64,000 nucleotides of DNA from Sandaracinomonas limnophila (GCF_004005965.1 NZ_SACY01000001.1:496001-560000), one strand, 5' to 3'. Counted from the stretch's first letter, positions 16,021-26,553 are shown. A program made the numbers and translations. The notes: generated by a model from the letters alone, not told the origin.

Positions 16021-17079
16021 TCAATCTTCGCTATTCTCATTATCAAGTAATAAGGAATCATCTCCTTTAACTTTTTCTTTTATTTTAAGTTCAAGTTCAT
16101 CCATCAATTCAGGATTATCCTTAATCAAATCTTTTACTGAATCTCTTCCTTGACCTAAACGATTTCCAGCATAGGAGAACCATGAACCTGATTTATCAAT
16201 TATTCCTAAATCAACACCTAAATCTAAAATCTCACCAGCTTTAGATATTCCCTCACCATACATAATATCAAATTCTACTACTTTGAATGGAGGAGCCATT
16301 TTATTTTTAACCACCTTTACGCGGGTTCTGTTACCCGTAATTTGGTCAGCGCTTTCTTTAATTTGTCCAGCTCTACGAATATCCAAACGAACAGAAGCAT
16401 AAAATTTCAAGGCATTTCCACCAGTTGTAGTTTCTGGACTACCAAACATAACACCTATTTTATCTCTCAATTGGTTGATAAAAATGCAACAACAACCTGT
16501 TTTATTAATAGTACCCGTTAATTTACGTAAGGCTTGTGACATCAAACGAGCTTGTAAACCCATTTTAGAATCTCCCATCTCCCCTTCAATTTCAGCTTTA
16601 GGAACCAAGGCAGCAACGGAGTCAATTACGATAATATCTATTGCACCAGAACTAATCAAGTGTTCTGCAATTTCCAAGGCTTGCTCTCCATTGTCTGGTT
16701 GAGAGATTAATAGGTTTTGGGTATCAATTCCTAATTTCTCAGCATACGATTTATCAAAAGCATGTTCAGCATCCACAAAAGCCGCAATACCACCATTTTT
16801 TTGCGCCTCAGCAATACAATGCATGGTCAAAGTAGTTTTACCTGAAGATTCTGGGCCATAAATCTCAACAATCCTTCCCCGTGGAACCCCACCAATTCCT
16901 AAGGCAAGGTCTAATCCTAATGAACCTGTAGAAATTACTGGAACATCCATCACCTTGCTATCGGAAAGTCGCATTACTGTTCCCTTACCATAAGCTTTAT
17001 CTAACTTCTCTAAAGTTGTTTGTAGAGCTTTTAATTTTTCTGAAGCAATTGAGGATTGCTCGCCTGTCTGTTTTGCCAT
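16021..17079 (-). CDS. recA: recombinase RecA
   Basis: I place the start at ATG 17079 (352 residues, [19 protein letters not shown]). The frame continues ten codons upstream to a TTG, but a -7 box overlaps that TTG. RecA motifs: [17 protein letters not shown] (Walker A), [15 protein letters not shown] (Walker B) and the L2 region [16 protein letters not shown]. It forms filaments on single-stranded DNA for recombinational repair. No LexA-type operator was recognised upstream. Full length and intact. Confidence 0.98.
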   Translation of the reverse strand: MAKQTGEQSSIASEKLKALQTTLEKLDKAYGKGTVMRLSDSKVMDVPVISTGSLGLDLALGIGGVPRGRIVEIYGPESSGKTTLTMHCIAEAQKNGGIAAFVDAEHAFDKSYAEKLGIDTQNLLISQPDNGEQALEIAEHLISSGAIDIIVIDSVAALVPKAEIEGEMGDSKMGLQARLMSQALRKLTGTINKTGCCCIFINQLRDKIGVMFGSPETTTGGNALKFYASVRLDIRRAGQIKESADQITGNRTRVKVVKNKMAPPFKVVEFDIMYGEGISKAGEILDLGVDLGIIDKSGSWFSYAGNRLGQGRDSVKDLIKDNPELMDELELKIKEKVKGDDSLLLDNENSED

Positions 17080-17106
17080 ATAATTGTTCTCTAAATTTGA
17101 GTTGAA

Positions 17107-17114
17107 CAAAAATA
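17107..17114 (-). promoter_or_regulatory. -7 box of recA
   Basis: On the minus strand TATTTTTG fits TAnnTTTG exactly, 28 bases before the ATG at 17079. ATTG at 17139-17142 is a weak -33 candidate with a 24-base spacer. Confidence 0.55.
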
Positions 17115-17197
17115 GGGAATAGAAATTAAATTTTTAAACAATAAACTGATATTATATTCTGTTTAATTGATAATTTCGTTGACAATATTTCTACCCA

Positions 17198-17971
17198 TTG
17201 AAACAAATTTCACTTTTACTATTTATATTATTTAGCCTACTTCCCAAATTATATTCTCAGGAGGTACAGGGATTATTTCCTGGTGAAAAATTAACCTACA
17301 AAATCCACTTGGGTTTTATTCATGCTGCGGAAGCAACGATAAAAACAGCCCGACAATCCGAAACCATTTCTAATAAAAAAACTTATAAAATTGAAGTATT
17401 TGGCAAAACCTTAGGCATTTTCAATCTTTTAACTCCAGTTGAAGATTATTGGTCTGCCAATTTAACGGCTGATGATTTACTACCTTTGAGAACGGAATTC
17501 AGGAAAAGAGAAGTTGGATACAGAAAACAAGAAAGTGTTCAATTTTTACCGGAAAAAGAAATTGCTAAAATACATTCTCAGCAAAATAATCCCACTGACA
17601 AAATTCAGGAAATTTCCAAAACATGTAGAGACCTGATTTCTGGTTATTTCTTTTTAAGAAATCAAAATATTAATCAAGCAAAAGCTGGACAAAAATTTAC
17701 TGCAAAGATTTTAATGGATAGTAAAATCTATGATTTATGGGTCATAGTTAAAGGAAACGATACCATTGAAAATAATTTAGGCAAAAGAAATTGCGTTAGG
17801 GCATCAATGGTTTTACCTAAAAACAATTTATTTGAAGATCAGGATGCCATTCGTATTTGGATCAGCGATGACAAATATCAGGTTCCTTACAAAATAGAGG
17901 TTCAATTAAAATTTGGGCATTTAAGCATCGATTTGGTTGACTACCAAATTAATGATAAAAAAATTTATTAA
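17198..17971 (+). CDS. DUF3108 domain-containing secreted protein
   Basis: A 257-residue protein starting at TTG 17198 (MKQISLLLFILFSLLPKLYSQ is a complete signal peptide; no ATG fits). The mature part starts EVQGLFPGEKLTYKIHLGFIHAAEA, the conserved beginning of DUF3108. These periplasmic or envelope proteins of unknown function are predicted beta-rich. It is divergent from recA. Its last four bases overlap the convergent photolyase gene, so its terminator must lie inside that gene or be absent. Confidence 0.8.
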   Translation: MKQISLLLFILFSLLPKLYSQEVQGLFPGEKLTYKIHLGFIHAAEATIKTARQSETISNKKTYKIEVFGKTLGIFNLLTPVEDYWSANLTADDLLPLRTEFRKREVGYRKQESVQFLPEKEIAKIHSQQNNPTDKIQEISKTCRDLISGYFFLRNQNINQAKAGQKFTAKILMDSKIYDLWVIVKGNDTIENNLGKRNCVRASMVLPKNNLFEDQDAIRIWISDDKYQVPYKIEVQLKFGHLSIDLVDYQINDKKIY

Positions 17972-19275
17972 TCTTTTTTCAAGGCCTTCGCATAAACCTC
18001 CAAAACCCTAGTGCGTGCAAATTCATGTACAACTATAGGTTTAGGATAATTAAATTCTTGAAATTCAGGAACCCATTTTTTGATATATTTTAAATCTGGA
18101 TCAAACTTTTTGGTTTGAAGTTCTGGATTAAATACTCTAAAATAGGGTGCAGCATCACAACCTGATCCAGATGCCCATTGCCAACCACCATTATTTGCTG
18201 AAAAATCAAAATCAAGTAATTTTTCAGCAAAATAGGCCTCACCCCATCTCCAATCAATTAACAAATGTTTAACTAAAAAACTAGCAACAATCATTCGTAC
18301 ACGATTGTGCATAAATCCGGTAGAATTTAACTCTCTCATCCCTGCATCAACAATTGGATAGCCAGTTTTACCTTCCATCCACGCTTTAAATTCGACTTCA
18401 TTGTTTCTCCATTCTATAAAATCATAAGCGGGTTTAAAGCTTTTGCCGTTTGAAATATGTGGAAAATGAAATAAAATATTGAAATAAAAATCTCGCCAAA
18501 TCAATTCATTCAGATAAACCTCAGAATATTTAGAGGCTATTGCAACTAATTTCCTAATAGATATAGTTCCAAAACGAAGATGTACAGATAGATGACTTGT
18601 GGCATCTAAAGAAGGGAAATCTCGATTTGCACCATAACCTGGCAACAATTCCAAATTAAGTGCAGAACTAGGAAACGATAAATTAGTTTTTTCAAAACCG
18701 ATGTCCGATAAACTTGGAAATTCAAAATCTGATTGAAAAAAGTTTACAATGGTTTCAGAAGGATAATGGATAATTGGATTTTCTTGTAAAGCTTTCTTCC
18801 ATCTACGTGAATAAGGAGTATATATTGTGTAAGGAGTATTTTGTCCTGACAAAACCTCATTTTTCTCAAAAATAACTTGGTCTTTAAATGTATGAAAAGA
18901 AATATTTTGTGTTTCGAGAAAAGTTTTAATCGAAGAATCCCGTTCGATAGCGTACCCTTCATAATCATGATTGGTGTAAACTGAATCTATAACAAATTCA
19001 TTCACTAATTCTTGATAGGCTTCAATGGGCGATTTAAAAAATACTTTTAAGGAAGACTTAAATTCATGTAAATGTGAATTTACTTGTTGAAGACGCTGAT
19101 GAATAAATTCAACTCTAGCATCTTTTTTAGAAGGTAATTTTGATAGAATATTGGGGTCAAAAATAAAAATTGGCAAAATAGGAAGACCCAACTTAGATGC
19201 TTCGAATAATCCGTGATTATCCTCTAATCTTAAATCTCTTCGAAACCAAAAAACAACTATTTTATCTTTTTTCAT
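17968..19275 (-). CDS. phr: deoxyribodipyrimidine photolyase
   Basis: A 435-residue cryptochrome/photolyase family protein. The N-terminal antenna domain starts with VVFWFRRDLRLEDNHGL. The FAD-binding domain contains WMEGKTGYPIVDAGMREL, MHNRVRMIVASFLVKHLLIDWRWGE, DFDFSANNGGWQWASG and FRVFNP. This is the class I CPD photolyase pattern, repairing UV-induced cyclobutane dimers with blue light. Conserved tryptophan-rich regions are intact. It overlaps the convergent DUF3108 gene by four bases. Confidence 0.93.
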   Translation of the reverse strand: MKKDKIVVFWFRRDLRLEDNHGLFEASKLGLPILPIFIFDPNILSKLPSKKDARVEFIHQRLQQVNSHLHEFKSSLKVFFKSPIEAYQELVNEFVIDSVYTNHDYEGYAIERDSSIKTFLETQNISFHTFKDQVIFEKNEVLSGQNTPYTIYTPYSRRWKKALQENPIIHYPSETIVNFFQSDFEFPSLSDIGFEKTNLSFPSSALNLELLPGYGANRDFPSLDATSHLSVHLRFGTISIRKLVAIASKYSEVYLNELIWRDFYFNILFHFPHISNGKSFKPAYDFIEWRNNEVEFKAWMEGKTGYPIVDAGMRELNSTGFMHNRVRMIVASFLVKHLLIDWRWGEAYFAEKLLDFDFSANNGGWQWASGSGCDAAPYFRVFNPELQTKKFDPDLKYIKKWVPEFQEFNYPKPIVVHEFARTRVLEVYAKALKKD

Positions 19276-19338
19276 GCCTCTAAGTTCTGAAATAATCGCT
19301 TTTAAAAAAATAGCTTGACAAGCCCCCCTTTGAAATTG

Positions 19339-19346
19339 TATATTTG
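19339..19346 (+). promoter_or_regulatory. -7 box of queA
   Basis: TATATTTG fits TAnnTTTG, 42 bases before the queA ATG. A TTGACA at 19315-19320 lies 18 bases upstream; no exact TTTG -33 is seen. Confidence 0.5.
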
Positions 19347-19388
19347 TAGCTTATATAAAAAACATCCAAGTTTTAATTTTCAAAACGT

Positions 19389-20441
19389 ATGAAATTATCT
19401 GAATTCAGATTTGATTTACCCCAAAGTTTAATTGCACTACATCCAGCTGAAAATAGAGAAGATGCTCGAATGATGGTTATCAACCGTAAAAATAAAACGA
19501 TTGAACATAGAAAATTCACAGATATCGTAGAATATTTTGGCGAAGGTGATGTAATGGTTACCAATAACACAAAAGTTTTTCCTGCACGCTTGTATGGAAA
19601 TAAGGAAAAAACTGGTGCTAAAATTGAGGTATTTTTGTTAAGAGAATTAAATCGCGAACATCGTTTATGGGATGTTTTGGTAGATCCAGCTCGTAAAATC
19701 CGTGTAGGTAATAAATTATATTTTGGCGAATCTGATTTAGTTGCTGAAGTAATTGACAACACTACTTCTCGTGGTAGAACCATTCGATTCCTATATGATG
19801 GAGATCATGAAGCTTTAATGAATGCGATTCATGAATTAGGAGAAACGCCACTTCCTGATGAAATTCGTTCGAAGAGAGAAGCAAATGATGATGACAGAGA
19901 GCGTTTTCAAACCATTTTCGCAGAACATATTGGAGCGGTTGCTGCCCCAACAGCAGGTTTACACTTTTCAAAAATTGTAATGAAAAGAATGGAATTGAAT
20001 GGTGTAACCTTCACTCCTATTACATTACACGTTGGTTTAGGTACCTTTAGACAAGTTGATGTTGAGGATTTAACTAAACACAAAACAGATTCTGAGCAAT
20101 TCATGATTCAGCCTGAAACCTGTGAATTAGTAAATGAGGCTATTGATAATAAAAAACAAGTTTTAGCTGTTGGAACAACTGTTTTAAAAGCGCTGGAATC
20201 TTCAGTTTCTGCTAGTGGACATTTAAAACCAATTGATAGTTGGACGGATAAATTCATTTTCCCTCCTTATGAATTCAAAATTTCTACAGCTCTATTAACC
20301 AATTTCCATTTACCTGAGTCAATATTATTAATGATGGCATCTGCATTTGGTGGCTATGAGTTAATACAGGAGGCCTATAAGCAAGCAATTAAAGAAAAAT
20401 ACAGATTCTTCTCTTACGGAGATGTTATGTTAATCATTTAA
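19389..20441 (+). CDS. queA: S-adenosylmethionine:tRNA ribosyltransferase-isomerase
   Basis: A 350-residue QueA that transfers the ribosyl part of SAM to preQ1 in tRNA, giving epoxyqueuosine. Motifs: [65 protein letters not shown]-like ([12 protein letters not shown]) and [19 protein letters not shown]. Normal length, ATG start. It is first in a run with ispD, an MMPL transporter and an MFS transporter (gaps of 16, 3 and -4 bases). Confidence 0.96.
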   Translation: MKLSEFRFDLPQSLIALHPAENREDARMMVINRKNKTIEHRKFTDIVEYFGEGDVMVTNNTKVFPARLYGNKEKTGAKIEVFLLRELNREHRLWDVLVDPARKIRVGNKLYFGESDLVAEVIDNTTSRGRTIRFLYDGDHEALMNAIHELGETPLPDEIRSKREANDDDRERFQTIFAEHIGAVAAPTAGLHFSKIVMKRMELNGVTFTPITLHVGLGTFRQVDVEDLTKHKTDSEQFMIQPETCELVNEAIDNKKQVLAVGTTVLKALESSVSASGHLKPIDSWTDKFIFPPYEFKISTALLTNFHLPESILLMMASAFGGYELIQEAYKQAIKEKYRFFSYGDVMLII

Positions 20442-20457
20442 TAAACAAAGGTTTATT

Positions 20458-21135
20458 TTGAAAAAGTATGTCATAATTGTTGCTGGGGGCTCAGGCTCTC
20501 GAATGGGAACAGATGTTCCCAAACAATTTTTGATGCTTCAAAATAAACCTATTTTACTACATACAATAGAAAAATTCGTACAAACTGTACCTGAAATTTC
20601 TATTGTATTGGTTTTACCCAAAAGTCAAATTTCCTATTGGATCAATTTATGTTCTGAACAAATCCATATACCAGCGCATGAAATTGTAACTGGTGGAGAA
20701 ACCAGATTTCATTCATCTTACAATGGGATTTTGTCGATTCAAGAAGATGAGGCACTTGTGGCTATTCATGATGGTGTACGGCCCTTTCCTTCTGAAAAAT
20801 CTATTCTGAATGCATTTCAACAAGCAGAAGAAAAAGGAAATGCGGTATTTGCTGTAGACAGCAAAGATTCCATTAGAAAATGGAATGCAAACAAACAAAA
20901 TTTTGAGGCTGTAAAACGAGAAGAAATAAAAATTATTCAAACACCTCAGATCTTTAAACTAAGTAGCCTTCAAGAGGCGTTTAATAAAGGATATAAACCT
21001 TTTTACACAGATGATGCAAGTGTAGTTGAAAACAATGGCGAAGAGATTCATCTAATTGAAGGAAATTATGAAAACATTAAAATAACAACTCCAGAAGATT
21101 TATTATTGGCTGAGGTTATTTTAAAAAACAATTAA
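20458..21135 (+). CDS. ispD: 2-C-methyl-D-erythritol 4-phosphate cytidylyltransferase
   Basis: A 225-residue IspD with TTG start (MKKYVIIVAGGSGSRMG; the next in-frame ATG would delete the nucleotide-binding loop). The motif AGGSGSRMGTDVPKQFL binds CTP, and IHDGVRPFP and TDDASVVE are the other family signatures. It makes CDP-methylerythritol in the non-mevalonate isoprenoid pathway. It sits 16 bases after queA and 3 before the MMPL gene, so it is probably transcribed with both. Confidence 0.95.
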   Translation: MKKYVIIVAGGSGSRMGTDVPKQFLMLQNKPILLHTIEKFVQTVPEISIVLVLPKSQISYWINLCSEQIHIPAHEIVTGGETRFHSSYNGILSIQEDEALVAIHDGVRPFPSEKSILNAFQQAEEKGNAVFAVDSKDSIRKWNANKQNFEAVKREEIKIIQTPQIFKLSSLQEAFNKGYKPFYTDDASVVENNGEEIHLIEGNYENIKITTPEDLLLAEVILKNN

Positions 21136-21138
21136 AAA

Positions 21139-23511
21139 ATGGATAAATTTTGGCCTAATATAGGCGAAAGAATTTTAAAACATAAAGTAATAATTCTCAT
21201 TCTTATTGCAATTGCAAGTATAGGATTTGGGTTTATTGCCAGTAAAATTCAACTGAGTTATGAATTAGCTAAAATTCTTCCAAAAACAGACCCTCGCTTT
21301 CAATTGTATGAAAGTTTTAAAAAGAAATATGGTGAAGATGGTAGTGTAATTGTAATTGGTTTAGAAAATAAAAATCTTTTTACACCGAAAGAATTTAGTC
21401 TTTGGAAAAACTTAAATGATTCTTTAAAAAATCAAAAAGGAATTAAAAATGTTGTTTCCTTAAGTAATATCCCAGAAGTATATATAGATTCAAGTACAAA
21501 TACATTTCAAACAAAAAGTATTTGGGGTAAAGACTTAACTATCAACCAAATTCATTTAGATAATTTTAAATCCAAATTAGAAAGACTTCCAATTTTCAAA
21601 AACTTCCTTTTCACTGAAGATTTTGAAAATCATTTAATGCTTGTTACGCTCGACCAAAAAACGATAAATGATAAAAGCAGAATAACACTCGTTAAAAAGG
21701 TTAAAAAACTAGGCTCAGCTTATTCTCTAGAATCTGGACATACCTTGCATTATTCTGGAATGCCCTATATTCGAACGGAATTAACAGCCCAAGTAACCAA
21801 TGAATTATTTATCTTTTTGGGATTAGCCATTTTAGTTACTTCTGTAATTCTCTTCTATTTTTTTCGATCTTTCCAAGTTGTATTTTTCGCTTTAATCGTC
21901 ATTTTAATTGGCATTATTGCCTCATTGGCAACCATTGTATTATTTGATTATAAAATCACCCTGTTATCTGGCTTAATTCCGCCTTTGATTGTAATCATTG
22001 GAGTACCCAACGTTATTTTCTTATTGAATAAATACCACGAAACCTATTTACAAACCAAGGATAAATTATTTTCTTTAAAGGAAAGTGCTTCAAAAGTTGG
22101 AAGAACCTTGTTTTTAGCCAATTTAACAACTTCCATTGGCTTTGGAGTTTTTGCATTTACAGGTTCAGCATTATTAGTGGAATTTGGGATTGTAGCTTCT
22201 TTAAATGTTATGATAACATTTGCCATTTCCTTGCTTTTAATTCCAATTTTCTTCTCCTTTTTGAAAGTTCCTCAAGAAAAAGATTTAGCACATTTTGAAA
22301 GCAAAAAGGTAACAAAGGTTTTAACCAATGTTGAAAAATGGGTTTTTTACAACAGAAAAGGCATTTATGCACTAGTTTTCGGAATTGTACTAATCGGAAT
22401 TTATGGGATTACAAAAATAAAAGCTATCGGTTATATTGTTGATGACCTACCTCAAGAAAATGCCATTTATACAGATTTAAAATACATTGAAGAAAAATTC
22501 AAAGGTGTAATGCCTTTTGAAATTTCGATTGATTCTAGAAAAAATGGACAAGCATTGAGTACTGAAATATTAACGAAAATCAAAAGAACAGAAAAACTCA
22601 TTGCAAAATATCCAGAATTCACCAACGGTCTTTCCGTTTTAACTGCAACTAAATATTTGTACCAGGTATATAGAGGTGGAGATCCTAAATATTTCATTTT
22701 GCCTGGAATTGATGAATTAGCCAAATTGAAAGACTTCCAATCTAGTTTGAAAGGAAAGGATAATATGTTTTCCGGTTTTATTGATAAAGACAGAAGGTAC
22801 ACTCGTGTAAGTTTTCAAATGCGCGATGCAGGAACTGTTCGAACAAAGGAATTATATGAAATTTTACAACCCAAAATAGATTCCATATTTAGGACAGATT
22901 CAGAAACAGGTGAAATCCTTTCAGAAAATAATCCAAAAGCATACCATGCAGAAATCACAGGAAATGCGGTTGTAAATAGTTTCCAAAACGATTATTTACA
23001 AAGGAACTTGATAGAAAGTACCATTACTGCCATTTTACTGATTTGTCTTTTGATGGCCTTTTTATTTAGAAGTTGGAAAATGGTTATCATTAGTACACTA
23101 CCAAGTTTAATTCCTTTAGTCATTACTGCCGGACTAATGGGCCTATTTAATATTGCTCTAAAACCTAGCACCATTTTGATATTTTCAATTGCATTTGGTA
23201 TTTCTAGTGATGGTACAGTTTATTTTCTGACCCGCTACAAGGAAGAATTTGCTAAAAACTCAAATGATATTAAAAAGGCAATTCAGTTAACCATACAAAA
23301 TACGGGTGTATCAATGTTTTATACAGCCATGATTTTATTTTTTGGATTTTTCATTTTTACTGCATCAACCTTTAAAGGAACCCAGGCATTAGGTATACTA
23401 GTTTCTATTACCCTTCTGATGGCTATGGTTTGTAATTTGATTTTACTACCATCATTTTTAATGAGCTTGAATAAAAAAGAAATTGAATCGATCATTAAGG
23501 AAGAAATATGA
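21139..23511 (+). CDS. MMPL/RND-family transporter
   Basis: A 790-residue transporter of the RND superfamily, MMPL/SSD type. It has one N-terminal helix (about 14-33), a large extracytoplasmic domain, a five-helix bundle (about 220-370), then the same pattern repeated (helix near 408-428, domain, bundle about 640-780). The second bundle contains IAFGISSDGTVYF, the position of the proton-relay residues. Substrate is unknown; relatives export lipids or hydrophobic compounds, and the position after ispD hints at an isoprenoid or lipid link (inference). The next MFS gene overlaps it by four bases. Confidence 0.87.
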   Translation: MDKFWPNIGERILKHKVIILILIAIASIGFGFIASKIQLSYELAKILPKTDPRFQLYESFKKKYGEDGSVIVIGLENKNLFTPKEFSLWKNLNDSLKNQKGIKNVVSLSNIPEVYIDSSTNTFQTKSIWGKDLTINQIHLDNFKSKLERLPIFKNFLFTEDFENHLMLVTLDQKTINDKSRITLVKKVKKLGSAYSLESGHTLHYSGMPYIRTELTAQVTNELFIFLGLAILVTSVILFYFFRSFQVVFFALIVILIGIIASLATIVLFDYKITLLSGLIPPLIVIIGVPNVIFLLNKYHETYLQTKDKLFSLKESASKVGRTLFLANLTTSIGFGVFAFTGSALLVEFGIVASLNVMITFAISLLLIPIFFSFLKVPQEKDLAHFESKKVTKVLTNVEKWVFYNRKGIYALVFGIVLIGIYGITKIKAIGYIVDDLPQENAIYTDLKYIEEKFKGVMPFEISIDSRKNGQALSTEILTKIKRTEKLIAKYPEFTNGLSVLTATKYLYQVYRGGDPKYFILPGIDELAKLKDFQSSLKGKDNMFSGFIDKDRRYTRVSFQMRDAGTVRTKELYEILQPKIDSIFRTDSETGEILSENNPKAYHAEITGNAVVNSFQNDYLQRNLIESTITAILLICLLMAFLFRSWKMVIISTLPSLIPLVITAGLMGLFNIALKPSTILIFSIAFGISSDGTVYFLTRYKEEFAKNSNDIKKAIQLTIQNTGVSMFYTAMILFFGFFIFTASTFKGTQALGILVSITLLMAMVCNLILLPSFLMSLNKKEIESIIKEEI

Positions 23512-24689
23512 TAGCTGAAAAATCTAGCTCCATTTATACTATACCTTTTTGGCTTTTATGTTCAAGTAATTTCTTGTTTTCAGCAAGTTTTTCTATGATA
23601 ATCCCCGAATTGCCCGATTATTTGGCATCAATGGGCGGAAAGGAATATATTGGATTTATCATTTCATTATTTACTTTAACGGCAGGATTATCCAGACCTT
23701 TTTCAGGTAAGTTAACAGATCATGTGGGTCGAGTACCCATAATGGCATTGGGTTCGATTGTTTGTTTTATTATAAGTGGTTTTTATACAGTTGTACATAG
23801 TGTTTGGGGATTTTTATTGCTTCGATTTTTACATGGAATGTCGACAGGCACCAAACCAACTGCAACAGCTGCCTATGTAGCTGATGTCATACCGGAAGAT
23901 CGAAGAGGTGAAGCACAAGGAACTTTAGGGATTTTTACTGCCACAGGAATGTCTATTGGACCAGCCATTGGAGGTTTTTTGGCAAATTCCTTTGGTTTAG
24001 ATCCCATGTTTTACATTTCAGGTCTTTTTGCCTTATTATCCATTTTAATCTTATTAAAATTAGAAGAAACTTTACCTCCTACGATGAAGCGTAAATTTTC
24101 TTTAAAATTATTAAAAATCAATTGGTCAGATGTATTTGAACCTAAAGTTGCCCCAGTTTTTTGGATCATGCTTTTGGTTTCATTTTCCTCAGGTGCAGTT
24201 TTAACCCTAGTTCCAGATATATCAAAATCAGTTGGTATCAATAACAAAGGACTATATTTCAGTATTTATACCATTGCCTCCATTGTTGTTCGCATTTTCT
24301 TTTCAAAATCATCTGATAAATACGGAAGAATACCCGTTTTAATCTATTCATGTATTTCTTTAGCTATAGGAATGTTTTTGTTGGTCAGTAATCCAACGCC
24401 TATCGCATTAATTTTATCTGCCATATTTTATGGAATCTCCTGGGGATTCAATACCCCTACACTTGCTGCTTGGACCAATGACTTGGGAGATGCAAAACAC
24501 ATGGGAAGAGCCATGGCAACGATGTATATAGCTTTAGAAGCAGGTATAGGAATTGGCGCTTATATCAGTGGTTATATTTACCAAGGAGATTTATTAAAAA
24601 CCCCACTACCCTTTCTCCTTTCTGGACTACTAGCATTACTTTCTCTAATTGTTTTAAAATTAAATGCCAGCAACTGGACATTAAAATAA
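23508..24689 (+). CDS. major facilitator superfamily transporter
   Basis: A 393-residue MFS protein with 12 predicted membrane segments. The loop 2-3 signature is seen as GLSRPFSGKLTDHVGRVPIM, and its weaker counterpart after helix 8 as FFSKSSDKYGRIPVLIY. It starts within the stop of the MMPL gene (ATGA overlap), so translational coupling is likely and the two transporters may act on related compounds. The family is drug-efflux-like, but no substrate can be read from the sequence. No clear terminator follows; a loose inverted repeat ACGATTAC/GTAATCGT lies 15-65 bases downstream. Confidence 0.88.
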   Translation: MIAEKSSSIYTIPFWLLCSSNFLFSASFSMIIPELPDYLASMGGKEYIGFIISLFTLTAGLSRPFSGKLTDHVGRVPIMALGSIVCFIISGFYTVVHSVWGFLLLRFLHGMSTGTKPTATAAYVADVIPEDRRGEAQGTLGIFTATGMSIGPAIGGFLANSFGLDPMFYISGLFALLSILILLKLEETLPPTMKRKFSLKLLKINWSDVFEPKVAPVFWIMLLVSFSSGAVLTLVPDISKSVGINNKGLYFSIYTIASIVVRIFFSKSSDKYGRIPVLIYSCISLAIGMFLLVSNPTPIALILSAIFYGISWGFNTPTLAAWTNDLGDAKHMGRAMATMYIALEAGIGIGAYISGYIYQGDLLKTPLPFLLSGLLALLSLIVLKLNASNWTLK

Positions 24690-24821
24690 AAATCCGTAAA
24701 CGATTACAAGTTTCAACTTTTTGTATTATTTTTAGTAATCGTATTACTTTATGAATAATTCTTATCGGATGTTCTTCAAATAATACAAAAGTTTGAAATT
24801 TGTGACATTAAAAATCAATTT

Positions 24822-26444
24822 ATGCAATCGAGTGAATTAGAAAAATTATTTCCGGCGGAAGGAGCAATTCCTAAGGAATATGCTTTAGAAAAACCCATTG
24901 AACAAAGAGAATATTTGGTTAATGGAGAAATGAGACAATGGAAAGGTAAGACCCAAGATGTGTGGTCTCCTATTTATATTAAAACTGACAAAGGTTTGGA
25001 GCAAAAAAGAATTGGCTCCTACCCAATTACAGATGCTACCGATGCCATGGAGGTATTGTATGCTGGAGTAAAAGCCTATTCAAATGGTCGGGGAGAATGG
25101 CCATCCATGAGCGTTTCAAAGCGTATTGAATGTGTGGAAAAATTCACACAAAAGATGATCCAAAAAAGAGACGAAGTTGTCAAATTATTAATGTGGGAAA
25201 TTGGTAAATCTTTAGCTGATTCTCAAAAGGAATTTGATAGAACGGTTCAATACATTTATGATACAATTGGTGCTTTAAAAGACATTGATAGAACTTCCTC
25301 TACTTTTTTAATTGAAGAAGGAATCATTGGTCAAGTTAGACGTTCTCCATTGGGAGTTGTCTTGTGTATGGGTCCATTTAATTATCCTTTAAATGAAACC
25401 TTTACAACTTTAATCCCAGCATTAATAATGGGAAATACGGTTTTATTCAAACCACCAAAACATGGTACATTATTGCATTATCCTTTATTAGAAGCATTTA
25501 AAGATTCGTTTCCTGCTGGTGTTATTAATACCTTGTATGGAAGAGGAAACAACATTATTCCTCAATTGATGGAGTCAGGCAAAATAGATGTTTTGACTTT
25601 AATTGGATCTTCTAAGGTAGCTGATAAATTAAAGAAAATGCACCCGAAAGTAAATCGTTTACGTGCAATCTTAGGTTTAGATGCTAAAAATGCTGCAATT
25701 GTTACCGAAAGTGCGCAATTAGAAAACGCTATCAATGAATGTGCTTTAGGTTCTTTATCTTTTAACGGACAAAGATGTACTGCCATTAAAATTATCTTTG
25801 TACATCGTTCTTTAGTAGATGAATTTAATAAAGGCTTAGCAGAGAAAATTGAACAATTGAAAGTAGGTATGGTATGGGATAAAGGTGTCCAAATCACACC
25901 ACTTCCAGAGCCTAACAAGCCGGCGTATCTAAAAGAATTAATTGAGGATGCTAAATTGCATGGTGCAAAGGTTTTGAATCCACACGGAGGAGAAAACTAT
26001 AAATCCTTATTTTTCCCTGCCTTATTGTACCCAGTGAACAATAAGATGAAGATTTGGGAGGAAGAGCAATTTGGTCCAGTGGTACCAGTTGTACCGTTTG
26101 ATGATATCATGGAGCCAATTGATTACATCCACGAATCTTCGCACGGTCAACAAGTAGCAATTTTTGGAACGGATGTTAATCAAATTTCTTCTTTAATTGA
26201 TGAAACAGTAAATCAGGTATCTCGTGTAAATGTAAATGCACAATGTCAACGAGGACCTGACTCCTTCCCTTTCACAGGAAGAAAAGATTCTGCAGAAGGA
26301 ACATTATCAGTAACTGCTGCTTTGCGCTCTTTCTCAATTAGAACTGTTGTTGCAACAAAGGCAAATCAGTTGAATAAAGACATCGTGAATCAGATTGTGG
26401 AAAATCAGCAGTCGAATTTCTTATCGACGAGATTCATATTATAA
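24822..26444 (+). CDS. gapN: NADP-dependent glyceraldehyde-3-phosphate dehydrogenase-type aldehyde dehydrogenase
   Basis: A 540-residue aldehyde dehydrogenase of the non-phosphorylating GAPDH group. Visible: NAD(P)-binding GPFNYPLNETFTTLIPAL with NTVLFKPP, the catalytic cysteine in SFNGQRCTA (Cys319), and the C-terminal GPDSFPFTGRKDSAEGT. It would oxidise glyceraldehyde-3-phosphate to 3-phosphoglycerate with NADP, yielding NADPH. Where most ALDHs have the general-base Glu (LELGGKN), this protein reads LGLDAKN, with Asp287. The gene is monocistronic, followed by a heptamer array and a terminator. Confidence 0.85.
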   Translation: MQSSELEKLFPAEGAIPKEYALEKPIEQREYLVNGEMRQWKGKTQDVWSPIYIKTDKGLEQKRIGSYPITDATDAMEVLYAGVKAYSNGRGEWPSMSVSKRIECVEKFTQKMIQKRDEVVKLLMWEIGKSLADSQKEFDRTVQYIYDTIGALKDIDRTSSTFLIEEGIIGQVRRSPLGVVLCMGPFNYPLNETFTTLIPALIMGNTVLFKPPKHGTLLHYPLLEAFKDSFPAGVINTLYGRGNNIIPQLMESGKIDVLTLIGSSKVADKLKKMHPKVNRLRAILGLDAKNAAIVTESAQLENAINECALGSLSFNGQRCTAIKIIFVHRSLVDEFNKGLAEKIEQLKVGMVWDKGVQITPLPEPNKPAYLKELIEDAKLHGAKVLNPHGGENYKSLFFPALLYPVNNKMKIWEEEQFGPVVPVVPFDDIMEPIDYIHESSHGQQVAIFGTDVNQISSLIDETVNQVSRVNVNAQCQRGPDSFPFTGRKDSAEGTLSVTAALRSFSIRTVVATKANQLNKDIVNQIVENQQSNFLSTRFIL

Positions 26445-26479
26445 TTGTTAATTGTTAATTGTAAATTGTTAATTGATAA
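26445..26479. repeat. heptamer array (TTGTTAA, 5 units, some variant)
   Basis: Starts on the base after the gapN stop codon: TTGTTAA, TTGTTAA, TTGTAAA, TTGTTAA, TTGATAA, then decays. It lies before the gapN terminator. Confidence 0.8.
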
Positions 26480-26494
26480 TTATAGATTAATTTT

Positions 26495-26522
26495 AAGAGG
26501 AGATTTATTCTCCTCTTTTTTT
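26495..26522 (+). terminator. intrinsic terminator after gapN
   Basis: Stem AAGAGGAGA/TCTCCTCTT with a five-base loop and a T run; about 50 bases after the gapN stop. Confidence 0.85.
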
Positions 26523-26553
26523 ATACTATCATATCAATTTAAGTCAAACATTA

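Noticed and set aside
24703-24750. ACGATTAC/GTAATCGT inverted repeat after the MFS gene as a terminator
   Set aside because: The loop exceeds 30 bases and no T run follows the second arm closely, so an intrinsic terminator is not supported.
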